DNA of 64,000 nt from Archivesica marissinica (GCA_014843695.1 CM026400.1:41701911-41765910); one strand, 5' to 3'; positions 43,801 to 51,715 are shown, counted from the first letter of the stretch. Translations and numbers: made by a program. The notes: generated by a model from the sequence alone, not told the origin.

Positions 43801-46470
43801 CTCGACTGTTGTTGTTTCTGATGCTGGAAAATTACACTTGAAATCACATTGCTATAAAAATAGTAATATTCATATATTTGAACAACTAATGAATACATCT
43901 AACAACATTATGTACTCCAAATTATAATCAATTCTGTCTTAAGCAGCCAGTCAATGGAATTACAGAAAATGGCTGCTTAGCACAGGCGGCTGCTTAATAT
44001 ATGTCACGTGTATAATAAAACAATATATTGGGAATCTGGAGATTGGCTGCTTAATAGAGGTGACCACTAACACAGGTTTGATTGTATGTGCCTTTGTGCT
44101 AAGTAATGCTCTGGTAACATAGAGTGTATAGGCACAGTTCAAACTTCATAATGACACATGCAAACTATTAGATGTGTTCCAGCTGTTGATATATTTTGCC
44201 GATGATGATTAAGCTTATTTACCCTCGCATCAGGCGAACCATGTGGGCGAAGTCATAGTCCCTTAAAGTTACTATTTCGCCCACAAGTTGCCCTCTAGAA
44301 AGAGACCTGCATGATTGGAAAGCATAAAGGAAATGTTCTTACCAGTTTCACAGTGTATTCCTTCAAATCCACCTGGACATGTGCATTGGTATTGATTTAC
44401 TTCATCTACACACGTGGCGTCATTCTGGCACGGACTAGACTCACATTCTTCAATATCTTGAAAAAATAATTATTTTGTTATATGCGACATACTTCATCTA
44501 TACATGGCGTCATTCATAGCCTGGCAACAGGCGTCGGCGTCATTCATAGCCTGGGAACAGGCGTCGGTGTCATTCATAGCCTGGGAACAGGCGTCGATAT
44601 ATTATGCCTGGTCATTCAAATCAATATATATTTACACCGAGGCCATGCCTGGAGGTTATAACACTTTCCTCCAATCTAACATTTTGTGTTAAGCTTCTGA
44701 TTGGTTGAGTATAGTGTATATCTCAGACTCAACCAATGAAATTACTTGAGCTCGAGTTCTGAGAAAAGGTTTTGCAACCTATGGCCCATTACTTGGGCCG
44801 TATTGAGTGTCTGATATTATCATTTTGCCGGAGGTTAAAAAGTGAAAAATCGACAGACTGAAATCCAGGCTAGCACACTATGTATACTGTGTCTTTATTC
44901 AGTTTATTGTCCTGGTAATGCATCTATGTTACATAGATGCATATATATTTGATATACATCATATAAATGTTATAAATTATGTTATAACAATGTGTTGCTA
45001 CGAGTAAAAAGACGTTGTGGGTGTAACTGTTAGTTTATCAAAGGAATAATTTGCATAATATGATCAAATAACAAATATTTACTAATTAATATAAACAGTT
45101 ATTAAACACACACTAATGTGGGTGGGCAACGTATCTGCAATTGTCTTACAAAGCTTTTACATAATCTAGTAAATGTTTATCTCCCGGAAAGAAACGCAGC
45201 AGCCAGTTCATTAATTATATAATTATTAATTAGAAATCGCCTTTAGATGGATTGGCGCACATTGTCATGACGACACCAAATTATAATGACGTCACTATTA
45301 ATTTATGTTTTAAATAGCGTTATTAATTGCACCAGGACTTGCTTTTAAATAATTATTTGTCTTATCATTAACGTCATGTACTAATTCAGATGGAAATATG
45401 CATACTTTAAAGTTTAATTTACAAATTTACAAAAACATAAACTGGTGTATATTTCAGTCATACGGAGGTACCTGTACATGTATTGCTATCAGTGTCCAGT
45501 GAATATCCAACATCACAGCTACAGGTGTAGGATCCCACATCATTGGAACAGTTGTGATGACAACCGCCGTTCATTATCAAACATTCGTTTATATCTGAAA
45601 TTGCAATTATAACACATATACACACAGATAGTTTCAGAATTATTGGAATAATGAATAGAGATCATGCATGGTTTTATTGAATATCGATGAATTAAGTAAC
45701 CGTTATTATATAGTGAAACAAACTAATGTGCCGCATGTGCAGCTGTATAATTGAACACCCTTCCAAACTAGGATTAATATTGCTCTTTAAGTTTTACCAA
45801 ATATAGTTCTCGTATAATTTGCTAAAACGACTATATGTATATAAATGATTAGTTGCATGCATTTGACCATGAACTTGATACATATATAAATATCGCAAGG
45901 TCATAAATATGAACATAACGGGTGTTTATTTCAGTCCTGCGGTCGTACCTTCACATGTATGAGTGTCAATGCCCAGCGTATATCCAACATCACAGCTACA
46001 GGTGTAGGATCCTACGTCATTGGAACAGATGTGGTGACAACCGCCGTTCATTGTCAAGCATTCGTTTATATCTGAAATTGTAATTTTAAACATTCATACG
46101 GTAGTTTCAGAATTCTAGAAATTGTAGCTTATAGATACGAATTAATTATATCGAGTATCGAGGAATTAAGTCCATTATTTCATTGAACTTCAGGTTTACG
46201 CACACATAGTTGGCATACACTCGGACAGTTCTAATAACAGTGGAATATTAGTAAAAATAATTTACATCTATCTCCTTAAATATATAAATATTCTAATTTT
46301 GGAAATATTCAAAAACTATCGTGTTTATTACAGTCCTGCCGTCGTACCTGCACATGTATGGCTATCAATGCCCAGCGTATATCCAACATCACAGCTACAG
46401 ATGTAGGATCCCACGTCATTGGAACAGTCGTGTTGACAACCGCCGTTCATTGTCAAGCATTCGTTTATAT
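25615..46470 (-). CDS. Multi-EGF extracellular matrix/receptor-like gene, at least 29 exons (internal part)
   Basis: This minus-strand gene fragment is built of EGF-like domains, one per exon. All recognised exons start at phase 1 (AG then AT of the Asp codon) and end at phase 1 (TGTGAAG then GTA), so any subset can be joined in frame. The 29 exons sum to 3684 bp, 1228 codons. The main repeat has six Cys in EGF order, the calcium-binding D-(V/I)-N-E start and the Asx-hydroxylation signature C-x-N-x4-Y-x-C-x-C, as in fibrillin, matrilin and SCUBE relatives. Neither a signal peptide exon nor a transmembrane or terminal domain was found, so both ends are missing or lie outside. No orthologue can be named. 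Exons are numbered below from the 5' end. Confidence 0.9.
25887..26192 (-). other. Open stretch with Thr-rich segment in the intron between EGF exons 28 and 29
   Basis: The minus-strand frame is open and includes a Thr/Val-rich run ([17 protein letters not shown]) similar in style to the stalk of exon 29. Splice sites are unclear, so it is only a possible additional exon. Confidence 0.25.
26649..26771 (-). CDS. EGF exon 28
   Basis: 123 bp, [36 protein letters not shown]. Confidence 0.89.
26836..27046 (-). repeat. SINE family B
   Basis: Tail tttttacaacgattgcgaaa, body gaggaaaccggagtacccgg, and a B-box region gatcgagcccgggttgcat; the outer head is truncated. Lies in the intron between EGF exons 27 and 28. 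Confidence 0.87.
27177..27299 (-). CDS. EGF exon 27
   Basis: 123 bp; its protein is the consensus of the family ([19 protein letters not shown], then [18 protein letters not shown]). Separated from exon 26 by a 2-kb intron holding a LINE fossil and SINE C. Confidence 0.9.
27454..28490 (-). pseudogene. LINE reverse transcriptase 3' half, split by SINE C
   Basis: Minus-strand blocks in order: LEILVF..NG.KINTDKT-like, [43 protein letters not shown], then beyond the [24 protein letters not shown] and [17 protein letters not shown]. These are the thumb and C-terminal blocks of CR1/jockey-like elements. The part 27454-27810 is open; the part 28030-28490 has several stops. Same orientation as the EGF gene. 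Confidence 0.82.
27817..28021 (+). repeat. SINE family C, 5'-truncated, inside the LINE fossil
   Basis: Starts at gtgcgaaaggcccggagttc and runs through cccttaggc-type body (gtccttaggcaaggcattta) to the tail ttcgcaatcgagctaaaata. Confidence 0.88.
28491..29269. other. Intron sequence without gene
   Basis: Contains a short internal duplication (gcgatgcatccgaatgtaaa / gacgatgcgttccggttgaa) at 28828-28890 and a fragment cgaacccctcgcggggatgt at 28718 that recurs at about 36298. Nothing coding is seen. Confidence 0.5.
29349..29471 (-). CDS. EGF exon 26 (unit 1, first exon)
   Basis: 123 bp, [25 protein letters not shown]. Confidence 0.89.
29665..29787 (-). CDS. EGF exon 25 (unit 1, second exon)
   Basis: 123 bp, [29 protein letters not shown] replaces LG. 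Confidence 0.89.
29942..30209 (-). repeat. SINE family D in higher-order unit 1
   Basis: Target duplication ggcagaatattag / ggcagaagattag. Carries the gccgggcgggcag variant shared with the copies in units 2-4. Confidence 0.9.
30320..30442 (-). CDS. EGF exon 24 (unit 2, first exon)
   Basis: 123 bp, [28 protein letters not shown]. Confidence 0.89.
30640..30762 (-). CDS. EGF exon 23 (unit 2, second exon)
   Basis: 123 bp, [12 protein letters not shown]: the calcium-site Glu before the first Cys is Gly here. Otherwise as exon 19. Confidence 0.88.
30917..31184 (-). repeat. SINE family D in higher-order unit 2
   Basis: Same insertion point and variants as unit 1; head cgaacccgtgatcatcagtg and ctcgaccacggaggcgg. 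Confidence 0.9.
31295..31417 (-). CDS. EGF exon 22 (unit 3, first exon)
   Basis: 123 bp, [27 protein letters not shown]. Confidence 0.89.
31672..31794 (-). CDS. EGF exon 21 (unit 3, second exon)
   Basis: 123 bp, [28 protein letters not shown]. Spacing to exon 22 (377 bp) is larger than in the other units (316-320), showing an indel in this unit. Confidence 0.89.
31986..32243 (-). repeat. SINE family D in higher-order unit 3
   Basis: Same insertion point; nearly identical to the unit 1 copy (cagtaccatgttgggctata). Confidence 0.9.
32354..32476 (-). CDS. EGF exon 20 (unit 4, first exon)
   Basis: 123 bp, [28 protein letters not shown]; same protein as exon 24. Confidence 0.89.
32674..32796 (-). 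CDS. EGF exon 19 (unit 4, second exon)
   Basis: 123 bp, [12 protein letters not shown]; the LL variant is shared only with exon 23, its homologue one unit away. Its intron contains the same duplicated tcgtcgtac donor region. Confidence 0.89.
32951..33136 (-). repeat. SINE family D in higher-order unit 4, head deleted
   Basis: Body intact, then cut at gccgtagcggggc; the tRNA-like head is lost. Confidence 0.88.
33260..33382 (-). CDS. EGF exon 18 (higher-order unit 5)
   Basis: 123 bp, [30 protein letters not shown]; the same LDND variant as exon 22. Confidence 0.89.
33611..33632 (-). pseudogene. EGF exon stub (first ~20 bases only)
   Basis: The acceptor-side end atcaaacattcatttatat + ctgaaat remains at the place where the second exon of the fifth higher-order unit should be; the rest is deleted. 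A similar trace (aatatcaaacatc) is at about 46706-46730. Confidence 0.75.
33695..33960 (-). repeat. SINE family D, independent insertion with perfect 14-bp target duplication
   Basis: Flanked by gaattaatgaatag at 33681-33694 and 33961-33974. It lacks the unit 1-4 variants (has gccggcgggcag and aacacctttc), so it arrived separately. It gives the exact 266-bp length of the family. Confidence 0.95.
34237..34948 (+). pseudogene. LINE 3' end: zinc-knuckle C-terminus plus 3' UTR with (ttctg)n tail
   Basis: The open stretch 34237-34509 reads [20 protein letters not shown] then [11 protein letters not shown], a C-x2-C-x8-... C finger followed by [14 protein letters not shown], the C-terminal end of the same non-LTR family as 47399-51255. 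The 3' UTR ends aataaagattctgttctgtt, i.e. a short (ttctg) microsatellite tail, as these elements have. 5'-truncated. Confidence 0.8.
34949..36000. other. AT-rich intron, no gene
   Basis: Possible further LINE 3' end near 35365-35400 (ggcttttaagccaaatggaa followed by ttgaaaataaac). Otherwise nothing recognised. Confidence 0.4.
36013..36135 (-). CDS. EGF exon 17
   Basis: 123 bp, [31 protein letters not shown]. Closest to exon 16 (shared CFND, CDIGY). Confidence 0.88.
36607..36729 (-). CDS. EGF exon 16
   Basis: 123 bp, [35 protein letters not shown]. Donor GTAATA. Confidence 0.88.
36751..36829 (-). pseudogene. Broken EGF exon remnant
   Basis: An acceptor-like tttcag at 36830 is followed by a copy lacking the first 9 coding bases and the last 40. 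In the array's phase it reads into TAA after four codons, so it cannot be used. The Cys-rich middle ([17 protein letters not shown]) is still legible. Confidence 0.85.
37078..37200 (-). CDS. EGF exon 15
   Basis: 123 bp, [19 protein letters not shown], then [10 protein letters not shown]. Donor GTAAGA, the best consensus in the array. Confidence 0.89.
37469..37588 (-). CDS. EGF exon 14, degenerate: first Cys lost
   Basis: Only 120 bp. The start reads [11 protein letters not shown], so the NEC codons are replaced and the first Cys is gone; later GNDS is GKYS and CD is CY. The frame and splice sites remain (ctcag acceptor, GTACGA donor), so it could still be included, giving a domain with an odd number of Cys. 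Confidence 0.7.
37722..37844 (-). CDS. EGF exon 13
   Basis: 123 bp, [28 protein letters not shown], ends DSRICK. Acceptor ttgcag. One of the more diverged, presumably older, copies. Confidence 0.87.
37941..38144 (-). repeat. SINE family C
   Basis: Head at the right (cggacctttcgcacctgaag), B box ggggctcgaactcc, body gccttgcctaagggcacaat, tail gctcgattgcgaagcaagtt. Confidence 0.88.
38410..38702 (+). repeat. SINE family A, full length
   Basis: tRNA-Thr-like head (tccagtggtaacacgctgga, B box caggctcgatccc), full body, tail gataattaaaggtaaaacac. Inserted in an EGF-gene intron against gene orientation. Confidence 0.9.
38844..38966 (-). CDS. EGF exon 12
   Basis: 123 bp, [26 protein letters not shown]; Asn of the calcium-binding DxNE is replaced by Lys, which may weaken calcium binding. 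Confidence 0.87.
39302..39424 (-). CDS. EGF exon 11
   Basis: 123 bp, [19 protein letters not shown]: the NGGC motif has become NGDC. Ends DSQTCE. Shares CF-type residues with exon 10, its duplication partner. Confidence 0.87.
39790..39912 (-). CDS. EGF exon 10
   Basis: 123 bp, [30 protein letters not shown]; intact six Cys. Confidence 0.88.
39986..40069 (-). repeat. SINE family A fragment
   Basis: Body only (acagacagagacccattcca to cgacacgagacttcgg), joined to the EGF intron unit ggtagaaatacggtt. Confidence 0.8.
40118..40245. repeat. Repeat shared with the inverted-repeat spacer (16083-16208)
   Basis: Same attatgggtgagtgataatg ... ttaggaccctaacaca run as in the spacer. Confidence 0.88.
40490..40762. 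repeat. 43-bp minisatellite, six copies
   Basis: Unit gaaatattgaccaacctaat + gtgacattatgaactagatc + acc; two units carry an extra tg (gtgtgacatt). Confidence 0.95.
41051..41173 (-). CDS. EGF exon 9
   Basis: 123 bp, [32 protein letters not shown]. Its donor is GTGCGA rather than GTACGA, so it may splice less efficiently. Confidence 0.86.
41538..41660 (-). CDS. EGF exon 8 (395-bp array, copy 1)
   Basis: Matches exons 5-7 except near the donor (DSHTCE, catgtatg in place of catgcatg), showing where the repeated unit changes into the flanking sequence. Confidence 0.9.
41933..42055 (-). CDS. EGF exon 7 (395-bp array, copy 2)
   Basis: Same protein as exons 5 and 6 (DSHACE end); 395-bp period to both neighbours. 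Confidence 0.9.
42328..42450 (-). CDS. EGF exon 6 (395-bp array, copy 3)
   Basis: Exon and both flanking introns are repeated exactly 395 bp away on each side. Same protein as exon 5. Confidence 0.9.
42723..42845 (-). CDS. EGF exon 5 (395-bp array, copy 4)
   Basis: 123 bp, [31 protein letters not shown]. Identical in the exon to exons 6 and 7; the intron 5' of it differs, marking the array edge. Confidence 0.9.
42930..43927 (+). pseudogene. LINE C-terminal fragment with zinc-knuckle codons amplified
   Basis: Plus-strand reading: [20 protein letters not shown], then the knuckle [17 protein letters not shown] repeated 16 times, then [20 protein letters not shown]. The flanks match the C-terminus of the 47-51 kb element (RFRTRNHRLPI, YYYRRPHTFKMEQLIN), so the minisatellite grew inside a dead LINE end. 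Confidence 0.85.
43027..43797. repeat. 48-bp minisatellite, 16 copies
   Basis: Unit atttgagaatttgtcaacat + tgtaacaatggtattggtga + tgaatatc. One unit at 43265 has lost a T, shifting the frame. Variants (caat for caac; gaac) are clustered towards the right. Both strands are open over long stretches because 48 is a multiple of three. Confidence 0.96.
43928..44090. mobile_element. MITE-like ttaagcagcc element, second copy
   Basis: Reverse complement of the element at 16551-16712 (ggctgcttaatagaggtgac, cttaagcagccag). Confidence 0.72.
44343..44456 (-). CDS. EGF exon 4: different, canonical calcium-binding EGF
   Basis: 114 bp, 38 codons, phase 1-1, between cAAG acceptor and GTAAGA donor. It starts [19 protein letters not shown] and ends [14 protein letters not shown], with the classic C-x-C-x2-G-(F/Y)-x-G-x2-C end of Notch/crumbs-type EGFs rather than the matrilin-like NGGC type. 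It is the only such exon inside the array, so it probably marks the ancestral order before the NGGC exons expanded. Confidence 0.9.
44506..44595. repeat. 30-bp tandem triplication of a transposon end
   Basis: Three copies of gcgtcattcatagcctggga + acaggcgtcg. The core agcctgggaacaggcgtcga is the start of the DNA transposon copy that follows. Confidence 0.9.
44575..44878. mobile_element. Internally deleted copy of the gtagcctggg DNA transposon
   Basis: Left end agcctgggaacaggcgtcga, middle ttgggccgtattgagtgtct, right end gacagactgaaatccaggct; these match 19931-20560 in order with the centre missing. Confidence 0.75.
44879..45420. other. Intron sequence, nothing recognised
   Basis: AT-rich; no coding, SINE or tandem signal. 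Confidence 0.45.
45472..45594 (-). CDS. EGF exon 3
   Basis: 123 bp, [19 protein letters not shown]; the C-terminal loop is the most divergent of the family ([11 protein letters not shown]), which replaces the usual Glu before the donor GTACC. Confidence 0.87.
45949..46071 (-). CDS. EGF exon 2
   Basis: 123 bp, [19 protein letters not shown]; shares the TMNGG variant with exon 1, so these two form a local pair. Six Cys intact; ends DTHTCE. Confidence 0.88.
46348..46470 (-). CDS. EGF exon 1
   Basis: 123-bp phase 1-1 exon. The domain starts [19 protein letters not shown], keeps the six Cys and the Asx-hydroxylation site ([12 protein letters not shown]), and ends with DSHTCA then donor GTACG. 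This is the most 5' exon seen; the promoter-side exons are not identified. Confidence 0.88.
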
Positions 46471-46960
46471 CTGAAATTGTAATTTTAACCATACATACGG
46501 TAGTTTCAGAATTCTAGAAATAGTAGCTTATAGTTGCGAGGATCGAGGAGTTAAGTCCATTATTTCAATGAACTTCAGGTTTACGCAAACATAGTTCGCA
46601 TACACTCGGGTAGTTCTAATAACGGTGGACGATTTCTGAAAATAATAAATTATTTACACCTAACTCGTTAAATATATAAATATTCTAATTTTGGAAATAT
46701 CCAATAAATATAATATCAAACATCAAACATAGCTTAAGTAGTTTAAGAATATTGGAATGCCTTTGTGATGACGTAATCTCACATAATGACAGGTATAACA
46801 ATTTATGCACTGGTGACTATGTGCTATGTGGTATAGGGAGACAACGTGCGGAATGTGGGTTTTACCAAACTGTTTTTATGAGTTTAGTGTTTGCGATATA
46901 CACCTGTATGTAATTTCACCTGTATATGTAACGGGATTTCTCCTTTCAAAATATATTCCA
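46471..46960. other. 5' flank of the last EGF exon seen, no gene
   Basis: Holds one more EGF intron unit (to about 46680) and a trace of a deleted exon (aatatcaaacatc). No promoter or signal-peptide exon could be recognised. Confidence 0.5.
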
Positions 46961-46964
46961 CAAT

Positions 46965-47330
46965 ATGATCTCGCTTATTGTAGCAATGGATAAAATGACT
47001 TATGATAGTGTGTGTTACGGAATGTATAATCCAGGATATGCTTATCAAACTGAAACATGTTCTTTGTATGGTAATAGTATTGATAGTTTATGTCCCAATA
47101 CGGTCGAAATCAGGTACCGCAATTTGTATACATTTGACAGGTATAATGTAGACAATACTGTGAATGTACACTTTGCAAACTTGTACTTATATACACATTT
47201 TATTTACATGTATGATGCATACATATGCATGAATATATATTTACCCGTGTACTTAGTGCAGAATGGGAGTTTGGTGGAATACGTTAATATACTAAATAAT
47301 TTATATTATCACAATGATTGCAATAATTAA
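46965..47330 (+). pseudogene. Possible 5' ORF of the non-LTR element
   Basis: 121 open codons (MISLIVAMDKMTYDSV ... Cys/Tyr/Asn-rich) immediately before the endonuclease frame, in another frame and ending TAA. No domain recognised. Its position suggests ORF1 or the upstream part of a longer reading frame broken by a shift. Confidence 0.35.
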
Positions 47331-47398
47331 ACTATGCACAGTACAATACCCAACGTGTTGACACAGCAGGTTTAGGACATCTGCACTGTAATACTACT

Positions 47399-48835
47399 GT
47401 GACGGAAAATTGTTCGGCCAACTGTATAACAGGGCAGGCCGGTGCGGGATCAGAAAATAGCACTACATCTCGGAGTCATAATTCAGTCAGTGCAGATAAA
47501 GGGAATAACAATGCTATTCCTTCCTCGCTTTTTAAGAATATATGGCCTGAGCAGAAAAACAATGAAACTAGTACTTTAAATTCAGAAAATGTAAACTGCA
47601 CGAAAACTACAAGCGAAGAGTCAAACAGTACTAAAATCCTTAACATATTGTCATTAAATGTATGCGGTCTAAAGTCAAAACTGCATTGTCCAGAATTCAT
47701 TGATCTTATAAACCAGCATGGTATAATCGGTTTTCAAGAAACAAAGTCGGATTCTCTTGACTTTATTGAAATTAATAATTATGATCTGTATTTTAAACAC
47801 CGGAAATATATTACAAGAAGAAAGTCAGGCGGTATCGCATTAGCCGTTAAGAAAGAACTTTCTAAATATGTGTCAGTGGTTGATTTCGATTGTGACCTCA
47901 TTTTGTGGTTTACCATATCCAAAGTGTTATGTAAAACTGATTCGGATATTGTATGTGGAGTAGTGTATATCCCACCTGAATATTCAGAGTATTCCAGGGA
48001 AGACCCCTTCTTTGAAATACAAACAGAATTCAATCACCACTCTTTAAATTATAAGCTACAATGTTTATTCGGAGATTTTAATTATAGAACGAAACAGCTG
48101 AAGGACTATATAGTTTTAGACACAGAATTTTTTGAAACGCAAAACATGGACGATCTATGTGATGAGTATAATATTGAAATGAACAACTTTGATACTGCTA
48201 ATAATGTAACTCGTCATAGACAAAGTAACGACAACAATATTAATACTTATGGTTATAGATTGATAGAATTTCTTCAATCCAGTACTTTATATTTTTTAAA
48301 CGGTAGAACAACAGGTGATATTCCTGGCAATACTACATGTAAAGAAGTTAGTACGGTTGATTATTTTATAAGTAATTCAAACTTATTCAATATTGTCAAT
48401 TCGTTAAATATCTTAGATTACTGCCCATTATTTTCGGATGCGCATAAACCTTTAACTTTAACCATAAATGTCAAACGCAGTGAAACAAACAAATTATTTA
48501 ATAACCGAGAACCAACAGTTAAATTGTGGGATGAACTTAAAGCGCATGAATTTTTAAGCAAACTCGATACTAGTCAAATTCAGCAGATACATACGAAACC
48601 TGTAGATTTCGGAAATAACAACAGTTTCAATCAACAAAAGGCAGATGATGTTATCTCTTGCATTAATGCATTATTTTTAAACACTTCAAAAGAAGCGTTC
48701 GGGTATTATAAAACTATCGAAACCAAAAATAATAGCGATGGTTTGGTTTTCAATGTAAAAAGGCTAGACGAAATTTCCATAGGGCAAAATATTTTTATAA
48801 AATTAGGAAATCTGAGGCAAATAAAGACAGATTAA
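47399..48835 (+). pseudogene. Apurinic endonuclease-like N-terminal domain of the LINE ORF2
   Basis: 478 open codons. After a low-complexity Ser/Asn/Thr-rich leader, the APE motifs are visible: LSLNVCGLKSKL, GFQETKSD (catalytic Glu), YIPPEYSEY, LFGDFNYR, STVDYFISN and FSDAHKPLTL (catalytic Asp-His). All catalytic motifs are present, so the endonuclease part is much better kept than the RT. The first codon in frame is GTG, so the true start is uncertain. The frame slips by one base near 48800, where KIRKSEANKDRLKECSK continues in the RT frame. Confidence 0.85.
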
Positions 48836-51065
48836 AAGAATGTAGTAAAACTTATAAAAATACTATGCGTTTCTATAGAAATAAACACATCAATCGAAAT
48901 ATCAATAAAATACGTAATATGAAAAACACTGATCATAGAAAATATTGGAAAATTTTACCTGACAAGAAATCAAACAAAGAAGAGGCTTCGCTTGATGATC
49001 TTTACGAGTTTTTCAAAAATGTAAACTATGCAGATGATAACACGGAGGATACTACTACCGCAGAGAACATTGATCAACAGAATATGAATGATTTTATAAA
49101 CATTCCCATTACTGAATCAGAAATAGAAAGGGCAGTGAAATCATTAAAATATAACAAAGCGTGTGGCATCGATAAAATTGTTAATGAACAGATTAAATGT
49201 TCATATCACATTATTAAACCGATATATGTAAAACTGTTTAACCTTATGTTCGATAGTGGTGTTATTCCAGAATCCTGGACTATAGGAATAATTAACCCTA
49301 TTTATAAAAATAAAGGAGATGCTAGTAAACCTGAACATCATAGACCAATAACACTTCTTAGTTGTTTGGGAAAACTTTTTACTTGTATTATTAATAGTAG
49401 ATTAAATAATTATATAGAAACCAATGATTTATTGCATAACTATCAAGCAGGTTTTAGAAAGGGGTTTACAACTTCAGATAATATGTTTATACTACAACAA
49501 TTAATTCAGTATGTTAATAATAGTAAAAAGAAGCTTTAGTGTGCCTTTATCGACCTCAAGCAAGCGTTCGATACCCTCTGGAGAAATGGGTTATGGCAGA
49601 AAAAATTTAAATTAAGAATAAATGGCAAATGTCTAATCAAACATATGTATCAAAATATCAAATATTGTGTTACGGTAAATTCAAAGTTGTCTAACTTTTT
49701 CCCAAGTAATATTGGCGTACGTCAGGGGGAGAACTTGTCTCCTCTTCTCTTTTCTCTATTTCTAAATGATCTAAACACTTATTTTTTGCAAAACCAGAAT
49801 AACGAAGGTGTTAGTATTGCAACTGGAGAACAAGTAAATGAATGACATAATTTTTTCAAAATATTTATTTTACTGTACGCCGATGATACTGTTATCTTAT
49901 CAGAATCAGAATACGACTTTAAACAAGCTCTAAAGACTTATGAAAATTATTGCAATGAATGGAAACTAACAGTCAATACATCGAAATCTAAAATTATCAT
50001 TTTTTCAAAAGGAAGACAACCAGTCTATAATTTTATGTTTAACGACCAGCCATTAGAAATAGTAAATGAATATAAATATTTAGGAATTTACTTTTGTAGA
50101 AGTGGTTCAATTTATAGATGTAAAAATCATATTGCTTCTCAGGCCACTAGAGCGATGTATAGTTTGTTAAGGAATTCAAATCGATTAAGTCTACCTATTG
50201 ATATACAAATTGACCTGTTTAATAAAACTGTAAAGCCTATTTTACTATATGGTTCAGAAATGTGAGGGTACGGAAATTTAGAAGTCATTGAACGTGTACA
50301 ACTAAAAATTTTGAAATACATTTTAAGTATGAAAAGATCCTCACCAAATTACATGGTCTATGGGGAAACTGGTAGTATGCCGTTACGAATAGAGATAGAA
50401 TCACGAATAATAGCCTTCTGGACACGTATAATCAACTATAACATAAACAACGTACCAGAAAAACTGTGCACCGTTATGTATAATAGCATATATGTAAGTC
50501 AAATAACTACACAAACTAGTCACTTAAGAAAAAATCTCCATGGCTTTTTAATGTCAGAAATATATTGTATAAATGCGGTCTAAACAATATTTGGTATGAC
50601 CATTACCCTCAAAACACTAAATGGCTTAGATTGACAGTTAAGCAATAACTGCAGGACACTGTTCATAAATGAGTGGTACTCACAAGTTGACAACTCGAGC
50701 AATAGTACCTTCTATAGGATTTTCAAAAAGGAGTTGAAATTTGAAAGTTATTTGTCATCTACTCCTAAGGCAGTTCTACCGTATATTAGATTTAGGACTA
50801 GAAATCACCGTCTTCCAATTTAAACAGGAAATTGGGCCAGAATCCCTATTAACCTTAGAACTTGCAATTTTTGTATGACAAGATTGGAGACGAATTACAT
50901 TATTTATTAGAATGTCCGAATTTAATTGATAACAGGAAAAAGTATATAAAGCCATATTATTACCGTCGTCCACACACATTTAAGATGGAACAGCTCATAA
51001 ATACTACGAACAGATCAGCATTTCTGAAACTGTGCAAATTCATGAAAACAATTTTGCTTGGGATA
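48836..51065 (+). pseudogene. Reverse transcriptase and C-terminal domain of the LINE, interrupted
   Basis: Blocks: KACGIDKIVNEQIK, GIINPIYKNKGD, HHRPITLLSCLGKLFT, YQAGFRKGFTTSDNMF, CAFIDLKQAFDTLW (palm A), GVRQGENLSPLLFSLF, LLYADDTVIL (catalytic YADD, about 49880), YKYLGIYF, PILLYGSEM. Stops at 49537 (Tyr to TAG), 49843 and 50263 (Trp to TGA) and 50821 (Glu to TAA) each look like single-base changes. Not functional. Confidence 0.88.
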
Positions 51066-51420
51066 TGATATTGGGATAATTCCTTTGTACTTATATTTGC
51101 ATTACATGTAGTATGCTACTGTAAATCAGTGTGTTTTATATATTGTTTGTAATGTCGTTCAAAGAGCCTCTTGTAACATATTTACATGTATAACCTCATG
51201 TGTTCATACTAACATGAATTGAGAGAAATAAAGGATTTTGACTTGACTTGACTTGATATTGTCTTGTTTGTTTGTTTGTTTTTGGGTGTTTAATATCACA
51301 CCAATAGCTCAACACGGCCACGAACGGAGTTCCCCAATGGTGACATTACATATGGTGCTATGATAGTGTATTGTATTGACCAAATATTGAGACTCGACTT
51401 CGGAATGAGAATAACAGAAG

Positions 51421-51715
51421 AGTGTGTTTTACGTTTATTTATCGTCGCTACCGGTTGCCCATATGGGCGACGCATCCTGAAGAGATTAGTCATTTTAGAT
51501 TGTTGGAGGATAGTGCAATGATACAGACAGAGACATATTCCAGAGTCTCCTCTGGTTCTTTTACGTGCATGGTGTAACGTACCGACACGAGACCTCGGTT
51601 TAAAGTCGCATCTGAAAGACTGTTAATTTTATTAGGGTCAGACGGGGGATCAAACCTGCGATTCCTGGATTACCAGTCCAGGGTGTTATCACTGGACTAC
51701 AGATCCGCCCTGCAG
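51421..51715 (-). repeat. SINE family A, full length
   Basis: Tail cgtttatttatcgtcgctac at the left, tRNA-like head at the right (gatccgccctg end altered). Confidence 0.9.

Larger units (their letters stand above)
47399..51255 (+). mobile_element. Decayed non-LTR retrotransposon (APE endonuclease + RT) with (ttgac)n tail
   Basis: It contains all domains in order: endonuclease (47600-48480), RT (48990-50600), C-terminal RxRxHRLPI / C-x2-C region (50790-51060), 3' UTR, and tail attttgacttgacttgactt at 51232-51255. Interrupted by one frameshift near 48800, stops at 49537, 49843, 50263 and 50821, and shifts near 50575-50880. Two smaller copies of its 3' end (34237, 42930) lie in the EGF-gene introns. 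Confidence 0.9.

Noticed and set aside
42987..43898. 303-residue minus-strand ORF ([16 protein letters not shown] repeats) and plus-strand 219-residue zinc-finger-like ORF
   Set aside because: They arise from the 48-bp minisatellite; the plus frame is only the ancestral LINE C-terminal frame amplified, with a frame-shifting deletion at 43265.
49537..50265. Stop-codon readthrough or an alternative genetic code in the RT (TAG and TGA at conserved Tyr/Trp sites)
   Set aside because: TAA stops, frameshifts and further damage accompany them, and the neighbouring RTE and Tc1 ORFs use standard stops; ordinary pseudogene decay explains it.
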